A stretch of DNA of 64,000 nt from Halichondria panicea (taxonomy: Eukaryota > Porifera > Demospongiae > Suberitida > Halichondriidae). The stretch spans positions 2,954,800-3,018,799 of the forward strand of contig NC_087388.1 of NCBI RefSeq assembly GCF_963675165.1, given 5' to 3'. Positions 52,317 through 63,600 of this stretch are shown here, piece after piece (positions within the stretch are counted from its first letter, which is position 1; the number at the start of each line of letters is the position of its first letter). A program made the translations under genes and the position numbers. The notes beneath the pieces are model-generated. The model was not told the DNA's origin, made no database searches, and saw nothing but the letters and a program-made list of their open reading frames with translations.

Positions 52317-53056
52317 CGTATAGCAGTTCGTGGGTTGCGTTTCAATGTCAGGAAACCACACCCACCAATAGCTTTGCATGTGAAATACCGGTGCGTGGGA
52401 GTTTCTCCCAGTTTTAATTTCGCGTTAACTGTCTGCCTTCGAAAAACGTGAAAATTTCCCACTGTACGGTAATAGGTAATTGAAAATAATAGGCATCAAT
52501 GTCCATGCACTTTTGGTAAAAACATTATTGCAATGAATGTTACAAGTCAGCAAGATAACAAATACAGTTGTGTTCATTTTTGTACGTCTTAAATGAATAG
52601 AATAATAGGTGAAAAAAGTATAATTAATTATCAGAGCCTACATGTATGTATATTGGATACTCCAAGGTTGAAAGGTCGGAGAAAAAACCATATAGTTAGC
52701 TGTTCTAATGGTTGGTTCAATTTCACATTATGCAATTGTTATAAAAATTAATGATCATTATGGCCGTGCATGCAACAAATACATAAACTCATGCAAAATA
52801 ACTCCTTGGGTGAGATCAAGAAGGGGCCTTCTATCTTTGTTTGTTCTTACTCTTCCTGGTTGATACTTTCGCGGCATCTACACATACAAAGAGAAAGTTG
52901 AGATGGTGGAAAGTAGTTCACATAAACCCTAAGTACATGTAACAAGTACCACTAACAAACGTACATAATTATATGCACCCAATGACTTAATGTGCGCATC
53001 ATTGTAAAAAATATATGGCCCCCTGAAAGTTGGTGTGTTCTTCTGAAAATTATAAT
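52317..53056. other. Unassigned AT-rich DNA
   Basis: No exon chain, inverted repeat or protein similarity is visible. Confidence 0.4.
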
Positions 53057-53218
53057 TCGATGTATTATAAATTATGGCTTCATTTGGTAATAATAGGGGG
53101 TGACAGATTCTTTTCCTTCGACCTTTCAAAACCGACTGCTCGGAATGTCGTTAAATTTTTTTAGGGTGTATGCTAGGGCACCCTAGCTTATTTATGAACT
53201 GTGAAATTTGGGGGCTCC
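53057..53218 (+). repeat. Left member of a 160-bp inverted pair
   Basis: GATGTATTATAAATTATGGC, TTCATTTGGTAATAATAGGG, CGGAATGTCGTTAAAT, TTTAGGGTGTATGCTAGG, TTATGAACTGTGAA and TTTGGGGGCTCC appear in reverse complement, in the same order, at 61813-61965. They enclose 8.9 kb. Confidence 0.65.
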
Positions 53219-53575
53219 AATGGATATGTAGTGACATCTGATTCACGTTCATCTGCACACTGCACACTGATAGGAGGCGATCTTTTCACAAAAATTGAGA
53301 CAATAACGAGTTGATCCTCTTCACTTGCACTCTTTACTCACTATTAACCAATTCTGTGCATTGCGTAAACGTCATCAATTGTGAGTTGCTCACGTGCAGT
53401 TGACAAGATGTCACGTTACTTTGTGCACAGTTTTTGTGTAGAGGTATCAGTAGTTCGACACTCTAGCTTGAACAAGGACAACCTCTGTGCAACTAATAAT
53501 TTATTAGCAGCAGTTAATTTTTATAGTGCACTAGTGCATTTGTCACATCTGCCAAGCCTTGCTTACAAAAAAATT

Positions 53576-54080
53576 TATGGCTCGTTGCAATCCCTTTGAT
53601 TTACCTGGGCACTATTGGAGAAGTCGCAAGAACAACTTAAGACCTGTCACTGAATGGATGTGTGAGAAAGCTCCACGACTTTCTATTTCCTCCAAGATCT
53701 ATGACACCTAGCCGAAAGAAGATTAGCAATCAGATACCACCACTTCAACCCCTTCTCCCTGAACCTGCTTCCCCATCACCGACTGTAATATTGACAATGT
53801 GCCAACATCTGTCTCCACCAATGAAGGGAAGAAATTGTTGAAACACCTTATTCCAAGAGTATAAAGTCCGTGGAAAAACTAAACATGAAGAGGATTACAG
53901 AAGCAATGCAGCACACAGTTATCACTGGCAAAATTTTAGCTCAAAGAAGTAACATCAAAAACAAATGAACGTTAGCAAATTCTCACTGTTTTGCCGACGG
54001 TGCATGAAGAAGATTCAGGAGGAATTAGCACAAAGGTCAAAGAAGATTGTCCCTAATTCCAAGCCCAAAAACTGATCATT
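53576..54080 (+). pseudogene. Transposon gene remnant, unnamed conserved family
   Basis: MARCNPFDLPGHYWRSRKNN, LRPVTEWMCEKAPRLSISSK, then after shifts ITEAMQHTVITGKI and KKIQEELAQRSKKIV. I recognise this order from predicted proteins repeated in sponge and cnidarian genomes next to integrase-type transposons, but know no family name. Stops interrupt it repeatedly. Confidence 0.5.
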
Positions 54081-54404
54081 CGATCACTTGTGGTAGACTG
54101 TTGATTTTGTCCACTATGATAATATATATATGTATCAGTATGGTATGAAAGATTTCGTATCTGTTAGAAAAACGGCAAGCATACCCATATTCAAGTTCTA
54201 AGCAACTTAAAAGAGGCATACAGCAAGTTTAATTAAGCAGAAATTCCCTGATCAAAAGGTTGGCTTTTCGAGCATTATGGCACACACTCAGTGTGTGTGT
54301 GCACTAGTCTATACATCAAAACGTGAAATTATGAGATGCGACTGTCAGCTAGACCAATATTGTTTAGCAAGAATCATGTGGTATCTTGTATGTAAGGCTT
54401 GAGT

Positions 54405-54600
54405 AAGATCTGTGTCTGCTGTGCCTGCTGTGTCCTCAGTGCCTTTTGTGTCCTCAGTCTGACTGTCTGCTGTGTCCTCAGTATCTGCTGTGTCTGCAGT
54501 GTCCGCTGTGTCCTCAGTATGCCGTGTCCTCTGTGTCTGCTGTGTCCACAGTGTCTCTTGTGTCTGCATGCAGTTGTCTGCTGTGTCGTCTGCATGGTTG
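54405..54600 (-). repeat. GACACAGCAGA minisatellite (left, reversed)
   Basis: On the plus strand about twenty units of CTGTGTC(C/T)(T/G)CAGTGTCTGCTG type. It is the reverse complement of the array at 59755-60225. The open frames of Cys, Val and Leu are artefacts. Confidence 0.85.
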
Positions 54601-54880
54601 TAATTATTTTATCTCTCTAAACATAGTTCTCATACAGTGGATCCTGTGCTATTGTATTTCGTTTAACCTTAGCAATGCAGTCTTGGTTACTGAGCCGCCT
54701 TATTCCTTCTTGAAGATGACCTAACATTGGAGCAATTATACCTTCTCATGCTGGAGATCACAGACCATCTATTTGCCCCTGACATTTAGACAGATGAAGT
54801 TGCTTACTAGCTTTTTGTGAGTTCTACCCTGCTGCTATTGTAATTCCAAAAATGCACTATCTGATCTGATACATGCACCG

Positions 54881-54950
54881 ACACTGATCATGGAGTAAGT
54901 GTGCATGTGCATAAACACTGATCATGGAGTAAGTGTGCATGTGCATAAAA
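54881..54950 (+). repeat. Tandem duplication, about 34 bp
   Basis: CACTGATCATGGAGTAAGTG followed by TGCATGTGCATAAA occurs twice in succession. Confidence 0.85.
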
Positions 54951-55059
54951 AGTATACAATATATACATGAACTGTCACAAAAATGTTGGTCCGCCGATAA
55001 TTTCAGTACCCGGACTGAAATGTTCGGTCCCCCGGACCAATTTTAGCTGATAATGTTGG

Positions 55060-56540
55060 TTCGCCAATCTGATAGAAGAGGTATTCCACTATGTCACCAC
55101 CAAGGAGTACCCTGATGACTGTAAAGAGGGAAAAAAAAGGGTCATCAGAAGAAAGGCCAAGCAATTTGTATTGAACAATGGTGACTTCATGTACAAACAC
55201 AAGAGAACGGACAGAGTGCGTTGGTGTATCTGTAATGTAGTTGAAATTACAATCATTACAAGAGTGGCCATCTCTAGGTATATATAACGCGTCATCTATG
55301 TTCGATTCTTCTGGTATTATAGCTCCTATTGCCTTCTCAATCTTGATGTGTTGATCCAATACATTATCAACCGAAGAGAGAGAAGGAAGATACTGTTTGC
55401 TTGCCAAGTTGATGAAACATCTGGACGTATGGGGGTGACTCGCACACTTGCCCGAATTAAGGAGCGTTACATAAAGGACGTGAAAGAAATGGTTAGTAGA
55501 CTTGCTCATCTGTCCTTGTATCTTAGTGCACATAACCCACATAATAGTCAAATATAATTATTATGTGTCAACTTGGTTCTGTATTATTGTTACACCTACA
55601 TGTATACAAAGTTATAGTTAGTCTCAAACAGGAACATTTTCCCTCAATATTAATGTGTTTTATTTATAGGTGTCTGTCTACTTGTGACATTTGCCAGTGA
55701 GTTAATCAAAAGCTAACCACTGGCAGACCCGAACTTCACCCCATCCGTGTGCAGTTTCCTTGGTACATGCTAGGAATTGATTTTGTTGGTCCTCTCTCTC
55801 CAATTGCTAACGATGGTTCCCGCTACATCTTAACCATGAGCGATTACTTTACCAAGTGGGTAGAAGCTATTCCTACACCTGACAAGAGTGCATCATCAGC
55901 AGCAACATCATTGTTCAAGGTATAAATTATGTATGAATGCCACACACATGCACAATGCATGCATGCATGGGCAGTAAATAATGATCACACACTTTTCCTT
56001 CTCTAAGTATTTATGAGAATGGGTCTGCCTCGGGTTATTCTCTCAGATCAAGGATGTGAATTCAACAATGATTTAGACACTATAGTCTCTGTTCTCTCCT
56101 GGGGATACAGCGTCACCTTACAACTCCTTACCGCCCCCTCAGGTATGCACTACAGTTTTAAAACTATAATTATATCACACTTACTCGGAGGATATGCACC
56201 CATATATCCTCCACTACCGTGGTTATATACCCTAATTGGCTATGCCTCGGAGTAACCACGGTAGCGGAGGACATATCCTCCTCTTAGGTGTGGTATATCC
56301 TATACTTAAAATGTATTTTCAACTATAATATTATTTTCCAGACTAACGGCTTGGACGAGCGTTTCAATCAGACAACACTGCAAAACATGCTAGTGAAGTT
56401 TATGCGTGAAGACTGAAGTAGCTACCTGGACACATGTGTTTTCGCATACAATACCTCTCGTCATAATTCAACGAAGTTTACTCTTTTTAAACTTATGTTC
56501 AATCGTCAAGACAGTCTCAAGCATTTCTCCTGACCAAGCT
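55060..56540 (+). pseudogene. Retroviral-type integrase of a Ginger/KRBA2-like or Ty3-like element, with intron positions
   Basis: Reading across breaks: TKEYPDDCKEGKKRVIRRKA, NRRERRKILFACQVDETSGR and MGVTRTLARIKERY (zinc-binding start), a GT-AG gap 55496-55669, LSTCDICQ, LTTGRPELHPIRVQFPW, IDFVGPLSPIANDGSRYILT (first catalytic Asp), YFTKWVEAIPTPDKS, RMGLPRVILSDQGCEFNN (second Asp), a GT-AG gap about 56141-56341, TNGLDERFNQTTLQNMLVKF (catalytic Glu), YLDTCVFAYNTSRHNSTKFT. Stop codons (for example near 55710 and 56416) and single-base shifts make it inactive. Confidence 0.8.
56193..56278. repeat. Hairpin inside the second integrase intron
   Basis: ATATCCTCCACTACCGTGGT with TA and its inverted match TAACCACGGTAGCGGAGGAC face each other across about 30 bases. 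The following CTCCTCTTAGGTGTGGTATATC resembles CTCCTCGTAGGTGTGGTATATC at 49778 inside an AKTIP intron, so both may be relics of one small element. Confidence 0.6.
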
Positions 56541-56544
56541 GCTC

Positions 56545-57715
56545 GCGAGTATCAGCAGTAAATGCCCAATCTAAATGTTACACGTACTCGTGAACACAAT
56601 CATGTGCGACTGAGCCAAGCAAAAACCAATATTCTTGCCGCCCAGAAGGAATTGTATGGTAAGAAACATGTACAGCCTGAGAGATATAATTTATGGTTGG
56701 TCAATTAGTCCTGAAACTAAATCATACTCGCAAAAAGACGAAAGGTGGGAAGCTGAAGAGGAGGTACACTGACCCTTAAAAAGTCATCTCTGTTAAACCA
56801 TGCACGAGGTGCATATGAGATAAGCGATGGATCAAACACAGTACTAGTGTCAGGACCCCATCTCAAGTCGTACAATGATCCACCTACTTGCGATTCTGGA
56901 TCAATAGACTCTGCTCACTCTCCTCCTAAGGACTCTGCTCACCTGGAATCCCCTCTTGAGGACTCCGCTCACACGACCTCCGCTCACCTGGAATTGAGGA
57001 CTCCGCTCACATGGAGTCTCCTAATGAGGACTCCGATCACCTGGAATCTGCTCATTTGGACTTTGCTGAATTACACCCCCCATCATAATGAGGACTCCCC
57101 TAAGGTGGACTTTGCTCAACTGGACATCACTTGTCTGGACTCTCATCATGACATTTGAACATTGCTCAATTACACCCCCATCCAAGATTGTTTGTCACCA
57201 ATAGCACACAATGGTACAAGTGGCTAGTTTCAGCCAGATGAACCATCATTCTCGATATGGATGAAAAATGGCTACCGGCACCAATGCTATCTCTTAGCCA
57301 AATGATATCAAAAACACCGCAACCTCAGTTTTGCAGCACACCAAAACGGCCCAGATCTCGAACTCCAACAGTTCAGGGTGAAATCAAGAAGAGGCGGCGT
57401 ATTCTCTCTTTGGCAACTCATCAGATGACTTCTCTCATGTCACAACCCTGAAATCGATTCAAACTTCTTCCTTGAAATCGAGTGAGACCCCCGTGTCGCA
57501 CCCCTGAAGACCACTCGTGTCACGAAGACCCCCCTCCTCTGAAATCAAGTGAGACCCCTCCGTGGCGCACCTCTAAAATCGATCATATCACACCCTCCTT
57601 CAAGCCGACTCATCAGAACGTAACTCAGAGGATGTTTAATTGTAGGCAGGCCAAAATACCTCAAACGGTCATTGAGTGATCAAGGAAGAACATCATTGAT
57701 GTAGACACTTCTCAT
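56545..57715 (+). pseudogene. Integrase element: decayed C-terminal region
   Basis: Downstream of the integrase core the frames carry AQKELYGKKHVQPERY, an ISDGSNTVLVSGPHLKSYND block like the SH3-like end of such integrases, then a minisatellite, then basic stretches (TPKRPRSRTPTVQGEIKKRR). It leads toward the protease-PHD part at 57780. There are several stops. Confidence 0.55.
56905..57150 (+). repeat. GACTCCGCTCACCTGGA minisatellite
   Basis: About 12 irregular units of GGACTCYGCTCACYTGGAAT, read as DSAHLES in one frame. It lies in the linker after the integrase domain. Confidence 0.85.
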
Positions 57716-57778
57716 AGATTGAATAGGGAGAAACGGAAGTAGCGTCACGTGAGTTCGTACAGGTCGTAAACAATCACC

Positions 57779-58285
57779 ATGGCCATTGGCTTTGGCTCAC
57801 AGTCTCTACTATCGGTACTCGTTCACCCAGTGGTTAATGTGTATGACAGTATGTATCGGTTTGGAGTCAAAGCTCAGATTGCAACTTTAGAGGCCAAAGA
57901 AATCACTCTTAACTTCATGAATGTACATATTCAGGCAGGAGGATGTGACTGTGGCTTGTTTGCTATAGCCAATGCAACAGCTCTTGCTTTTGGCCACTCA
58001 CCTGGAAGCTTCCAGTACAATCAAAATAAAATGAGGCAGCACTTGTTTTCTTGCTTTCAAAAGCATTAAGAAGTATCGTTGTGCTCCTGACTCAATTGTG
58101 TCAATCGATATACATACCCCGTGTACTGCCTGTGCAGAATGCCAGAGTTGGCGACTATAGAAAACTGGGTGGAATGCAGCACATGCAAGGAGTGGTACCA
58201 TTACGGCACCTGTGTGAACGTTCCTGCCGCTTTTCTCAAAAAATCAGCTGTTTGGCACTGTATGCAGTGTCTAAACCACCCTAAG
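57779..58285 (+). pseudogene. Ulp1-like cysteine protease end plus PHD finger (copy 2)
   Basis: VNVYDSMYRFGVKAQIATLE, then AGGCDCGLFAIANATALAFG with the nucleophile Cys, NQNKMRQHLFSCFQKH, and after a stop VYCLCRMPE..ENWVECSTCKEWYHYGTCVNVP..WHCMQC, a full C4HC3 PHD pattern. An in-frame stop at about 58067 separates protease and PHD. It follows the integrase remnant on the same strand and was probably part of the same element. Confidence 0.75.
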
Positions 58286-58289
58286 ACGT

Positions 58290-59740
58290 AACTGTTAACC
58301 GTCCATAAATTATGAACCATGCACCCGTCTCTTTATGTATCTATTCCCGGACAGAACTTCGGCATTATAATTATACGTAGTAGTAGTAACATTATTTTAT
58401 CAAGCTGTAAAACTGTCAATCGTTAATAGATCTTTGTTTTGAAACAGTTGAAAACTGAGTATTAAGAATGTGGAGGCCTCAAGGTTCACATGCAGCTCTA
58501 TCTAGTACACCTGGCTGACAAGCTAGGCTGTACATGTAATTCCTGAATATTATGTGACTGCTTGTATGTGCGTATTTATAATTATGTCGTAAAGAGGACA
58601 CTAGGTTGCCCTACATACGCTCCTGGTCCAGAGACGTCTTTTTATACTAGCGCAACAAAATATTGTCTATAGCTGGACTGATTATTTCAGGGGGGGACCA
58701 ATTTTTTCAGGCCAGTGACCCTGATTATCGATTGTTAGTTAACTCCCAAGGTGGAGTTATAGCGCATGTAGCCAACTTTTACTTGTAGGCACCTCTTCTC
58801 AGGTATGCGCTAAAATGCCAAACACTCCTACGTCAAGGCACTGATCTAGACAACTACATAAATGCCAGTTGGAGTCTTGCTAAAAGACATTAGCTTTTGC
58901 AGTGCTACGTTTATACGGTGTACCAAGTCAGGGAACCAAACTTGCCGATTGAGGTGCAACCTCAACCCAAGGCTCTTAAGAGAACGAGGACACCAAGTCT
59001 TGCAACAGCTGATAAGAGAGCAACCCGTTCTGCTGTCCAATTAGGACCCTGGTCAAAGAAGCTTTACCCAGAAAAGCCATGCACTTACCGTTGCAGAACA
59101 TATATATACTAATTTATGATGTGTTAAAATGTTCAACGTCTATCGTCTTATAATTATACCTGTAAAAATTATAATGTCGAGCTCTTTCTTGCCAAAAGTT
59201 TTATAAGAACCAGACTGAGTATTGTCTGGGAGATGTATATACCTGTGCTGGACACATACACTTTAATGGGTGTGTTGGGCACACTTAGACACCAGCCCCG
59301 TAACCATGCAAATAATTACGCTTTACATGTGAATGCATCACCGAAATGTAAATTGTAGCAAAATCGACTGAACAAAAAGTGAAATGATTGCCCTACAAAA
59401 ACATTACGAAAACATAACGTGTAGTAAGTGCATGCATGCACAGTCCATCAACTAAAAGTGTGTATAACATTATTTTCTATACATACTTGTGGACTCAACA
59501 AAGATTATACATCTACATCATATTCAACTTGCTTTAAAAATCGTATTTTCATCCATTCACTTTAAGCCAGTTCAGGCATTTCATGCATGCACTGTGCATG
59601 TATAGGACGAAAACTATTATTAAGAGGTACCTTTCTATAGCAAAAAGACAAATGAATTGCAATGAGCAATATACACCCACTTTTGATGTATAAAGTCATC
59701 TATAATTATATAAGGGAAAAAGAAAAAAAGCAGGCACTGA
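58290..59740. other. Unassigned DNA with one weak open frame
   Basis: The frame 58897-59112 contains EVQPQPKALKRTRTPSLATA, a basic proline-containing stretch of unknown nature that might be a host or transposon exon. Otherwise AT-rich DNA with no recognisable feature. Confidence 0.35.
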
Positions 59741-59754
59741 GAACATGCACAGTA

Positions 59755-60225
59755 GAATGAATGTGGACACAGCAGGCACAACATGCAGACACAGCAGACA
59801 CATGCAGAGGACACAGCAGACACAGAGGATTGAGGATATATACAGGAGACACACGCAGCAGACTCAGAGAACACATGCAGAGGACACAGCGGACACAGAG
59901 GGTCGAGGATATATACAGGAGACACATGCAGCAGACAAAGAGGACACAGCAGACACATGCAGAGGATATGCACAGCAGACACAAAGGACACTGAGGACAC
60001 AGCAGACACAGTGGGCACAGCGGACAGAGGACATGCACAGCAGACACAGAGGACTCGGCAGGCACAGCAGACACTAGGACACAGCAGACACTGATGACAC
60101 AAAGGACACTGCATTCACAGCACACATCGAGGACACAACAGGCACAGAGGACACAGGCACGGCAGACACAGCAGACACTGAGGACACAACAGGCACAGCA
60201 AGCACTGAAGACACAACAGGCACAA
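59755..60225 (+). repeat. GACACAGCAGA minisatellite (right)
   Basis: About 45 units of 9-10 bases (GACACAGCA, GAGGACACA) with a higher-order repeat containing GAGGATATATACAGGAGACA near 59828 and 59908. Long open frames on both strands (up to 220 codons) are artefacts of the repeat. Confidence 0.92.
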
Positions 60226-60712
60226 AGATCAAGACAATACACAGAAATACATCTATTCAAGCAAAACCTATAATTACCGACTAGAAAAACATTTGCAATG
60301 TGAAAAATTGCTAGGATTGGCCAGGGGAACCACCAAAAGCGTGGAAACAAGAAATCAGATGAGAGCATAACTCCAATCCGTTACAACGTCAATCACGATT
60401 GCGGGACTAGGGGTGCTACCCCCTTTGCACACAGTTACATCATTGCTGCCATCCGGTGCCGGGACACCCCACAAATATCTCAACCGGCTTCAGCAATAGC
60501 CAATACCTCGACACTATAGCGATCAGCTGAGGCTCCGAGTAACTATCTGCCACAACCATCTATCAGTCAAAAGGGACTGGTAGCAAGTTTATACCTCAGC
60601 GATGGGGTTGTGCCCGTGCCTAAAAAGCTAATGAAACAAATATAGTCTCTGTGGAATACATTGAAATGAACCAGCTACTTACTACCCGAGGCTTGGGTGC
60701 AAGATAACTATA

Positions 60713-60932
60713 CAGGGTTTCATCTAGTGGGGGGCTGGGGTGAACCTTCCCTCCCCAAAACGCTCATCTCCCCCCCAAAATGTTTGTATAATAATGATAT
60801 CATCACATTAGTACTGTCTATGATGTGCGATATTTCTACTGTGATGCACTAGCATGTAATAGGGGGTGTGGTCAAACATTTGGCGACGTGCGTAAACCTT
60901 CCCCTAAACTTTTAATCCTCGATGAAACCCTG
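60713..60932. mobile_element. Small inverted-repeat element, family A (copy 3)
   Basis: Ends CAGGGTTTCATCTAG and GATGAAACCCTG; the interior has GGGTGAACCTTCCCTCCCC and the like, as in the other two. CTATA lies near both borders (60708-60712 and 60933-60937) and may be part of the target duplication. Confidence 0.8.
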
Positions 60933-60979
60933 CTATACCGAATCATCGTCGCATTGTTGCCACAATCCAAGTGCGAGCA

Positions 60980-61576
60980 AGCTCAAAAAGGGAGTTTCTT
61001 CGATATTCTCGTGGATACAATGTTACAGCACTCTGGTGAGCATACTCGCTCATAAATTCCCTTCTAAGGTGCCTCAATTGATGGCTTACCAATCCATCAT
61101 TGTAAGATGCTACACTGATTATGAAGGAGATGGTTGGTTGGAGTATGACAGAGCATATCGGCAGAAAGCGGCATATGAAAAGTGCTAGGACTGCATGGTC
61201 AAAGTTAAATGTTGCATTTTATCAATTCTGCCTTGCAGGCAATGCAAAGAAAGACACGGTCTGCAGAATTTGTTTAAGACACGACCACCAGACAGCCGAC
61301 TGCAACAAAAACTACCAGAGGCCAGGGTATCCCACACCCGATATGGGATTCAGCAGACCGGTAAATTCAGGGGTGGAGATTTGCAGGCTCTACAATGCAA
61401 TGGGCGAATCAAAATGTAAGTATAGAGAATGCAAATTCTGCAAAAGCTGCATCCAGCTTCGGAGTGCCAAGGATCGGGAAAGCCTGCAAAACGTAGCTAG
61501 AGATAAACAAGCAAAAAAACTGAGAACTCAACGAACTATACTATTATATACATTTTTGAGTGTGTTTAGTCATTAA
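60980..61576 (+). pseudogene. DIRS-type gag remnant
   Basis: MAYQSIIVRCYTDYEGDGWL, EYDRAYRQKAA, then after a shift ARTAWSKLNVAFYQFCLAGN, KDTVCRICLRHDHQTADCNK and EICRLYNAMGESKCKYREC with KFCKSC. The order and Cys/His pattern follow the gag proteins at 23783 and 34089. At least one frameshift (near 61180). Confidence 0.7.
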
Positions 61577-61812
61577 TAATTATGCTATTTAATTATCACT
61601 CATCTCAGTATCAATCTTTTTATGCTTATCAGCTTGCTCATGTGCCGCCTGCTTGCGCATGTGCTTGTCATCCAGACGGGGTGAACATGTCAATAGCATA
61701 ACTTGTATTATTCAAGATATGGATTTGCCTGGAAGGTTGGCGAATGTTTATGTTTGAGATATAGTGTGTGAAGATAGGGTTCCTTTGTACATATGCCTCT
61801 GTGACTTATCTC

Positions 61813-61965
61813 GAGGAACCCCAAACATGACATGTTCACAGTTCATAAGGGCCAAGCATACACCCTAAAACAATTTCATGATTTAACGATATTCCGACAT
61901 TTGAAATGCAATTCTATCACCACCCCTATTATTTACCGAATGAAGCCATAATTATAGTACATCAG
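61813..61965 (-). repeat. Right member of a 160-bp inverted pair
   Basis: Reverse complement of 53057-53218 at roughly 75-80% by eye, colinear over its full length. With the inverted minisatellite pair inside, it suggests the ends of one large element, or a large inverted duplication. Confidence 0.65.
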
Positions 61966-62129
61966 AATCAGTACTGTATCATCTATGATCAAATGAAAGC
62001 CCATCATGCATGGTAACAACTGAATAGGGAGTTACGAGGTTATGCACACAAATTAGGAAGGGGCGTGGTTACGTACAGCCACCATTTTGAGTGGCAAAAG
62101 CACCATAAGAAGTAAGCTATATGGTACAT

Positions 62130-62530
62130 GCATGATGAAGAGCTGCTGCGGCGCGCTAAGGTTGCAGAAACAGATATTCTAAAGGATCGAGCTTATCATT
62201 TTATCGCTTTCCTTAGATATAGATCGCCGTTGTAAATGGATTGCTGCCACCAAGAGGAAGAACTGGGAGCCCAACCAACACAGTTTTCTATGCTCTGATC
62301 ACTTTACGGATCCCACTTTACTACAGGCAGAAAGAGTTAGGATCCTCTCTCTCCAGACTTTGTTCCTAGTGTGTTCGAGTATACTGACAGTCCAATCAGG
62401 GAAAAACAGTGAAAGCATTCAAAAAGTACCAAAACAGAAAAACTTTGTTGAAAAGGAAGGTTGCACAAGAGAAAGCTGAGAGGAAAAAGAAGAGAGAGCT
62501 GCAGAAGAAGAGAAAGCTGCACAAGAAAAG
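62130..62530 (+). pseudogene. THAP-domain exon of a P-element-like transposase
   Basis: DIDRRCKWIAATKRKNWEPN, QHSFLCSDHFTDPT and, one shift later, DFVPSVFEYTDSPIREKT show the C-terminal half of a THAP domain (W, C..H, and the terminal P-S-V-F box), then a Lys/Glu-rich coiled coil (KRKVAQEKAERKKKRELQ). A half family-B MITE follows at about 62540-62587. Confidence 0.7.
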
Positions 62531-62539
62531 AGAACTGCA

Positions 62540-62587
62540 AATGTTGGGGGGGGGGGTATCCCCCCTTTCCCCCTGTATGACACCCTG
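62540..62587. mobile_element. Solitary right end of a family-B MITE
   Basis: G-run, TATCCCCCC, then CCCCCTGTATGACACCCTG, closely like the right end of the element at 5307-5465. No left end was found. Confidence 0.6.
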
Positions 62588-62895
62588 GTACTGGATAGAT
62601 GTAGGCTTTCCAAGCACGCAAATAAACGATCAAGAGCACAACAGAAACAGTAGCTGCTATATCCTAGGAACCAAGGACAAGATTTTCGAGATCCTGTTAC
62701 ACTAAACAGTGGTAAAAAAATTAATACAAGTATCATGGCTATACTGTGTCGACTAAGCAGTATTTCACCATAACTGTCTTTCCTAGCAGTCATGTAAGCG
62801 TTCCAACCCCTCTTCCTCGTATAAAGAACGTAAGCATACAATTCCAATTTAGGATGTCATCCATATAAATAATAGCATGCACTAGCTATTGAAAC

Positions 62896-63105
62896 TTGGA
62901 CATCCAGACTTCAACTTGCTCCAAAGCTGCTTGCTCTGCTAGGAGTAGAGTATCTCTTATGTCGCAAGACCCTCTCGAGCGCTATTTTTCCAAGCAGAGG
63001 CATCGTGGAGGCAGCAACGAAAACCCTACAGCAGCGCACAAGTCTCCTACAATGCATCCACACTCACTCAAGAGAGAGCAGTTTATAAAGACATCCAAAC
63101 GATGA
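62896..63105 (+). pseudogene. P-element/THAP9-like transposase C-terminal remnant
   Basis: SLMSQDPLERYFSKQRHRGG followed by SNENPTAA is the strongly conserved 'QDPLE.YFG..R..GG..DNPT' block near the end of THAP9/P-type transposases. The catalytic middle between it and the THAP exon is missing. Confidence 0.75.
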
Positions 63106-63259
63106 ACATTGAAAGCAGGAACTCCCCCATGGCAAGTTGTCATAGCCCGATTAAAGTTTGAAGTGTGCTGTGTTTATGCATCGTGAGCATAACATTACAT
63201 ACATTGTAGACTCAAAGTAATGTCAGCCTAACCAAACGTTAATTTCGAGCATTTTCGAG

Positions 63260-63600
63260 CATTTGGATATGTCAGTTTTGCACATATTGCCAACAACGAA
63301 CGAACAACTTGTAGTCGCTAGACGATGTGTGTTGGTTGTCTATGGCACAGAAGTGAAAGGCTAACGGTTATTTGACCCTGACCGAAACAAGGTATTTTAC
63401 AGTCGAGACGTGAAGTTATAATGAACTTGAGTTCGGACTGAGATATTTTGGAGGAGATATACCATGCCTGGTTAAGTGGTCACTGAGACAGAAGAACCTC
63501 AAAGGTCTCAGAGAATCCGACATTGACTATGCAGAAGGAGTATCTGTTGTCACTGGTGAACTGGATGAACTCGAGTCATAATTATGAAGACGTTGCTGCA
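63260..63600 (+). pseudogene. Copia-like polyprotein remnant
   Basis: FAHIANNERTT, then GYRLFDP-like text (LFDPDRNKVFYSRDVK) is the conserved end of the copia integrase region. Further downstream, GVSVVTGELDELES-like frames follow with stops. Short and broken. Confidence 0.55.

Noticed and set aside
55003..55551. 182-codon minus-strand open frame
   Set aside because: It is antisense to the integrase remnant, whose plus-strand text matches a known protein family.
59635..60368. Cysteine-rich open frames of 159 and 220 codons on the minus strand
   Set aside because: They are translations of the GACACAGCA minisatellite; other frames are open too and composition is pure repeat.
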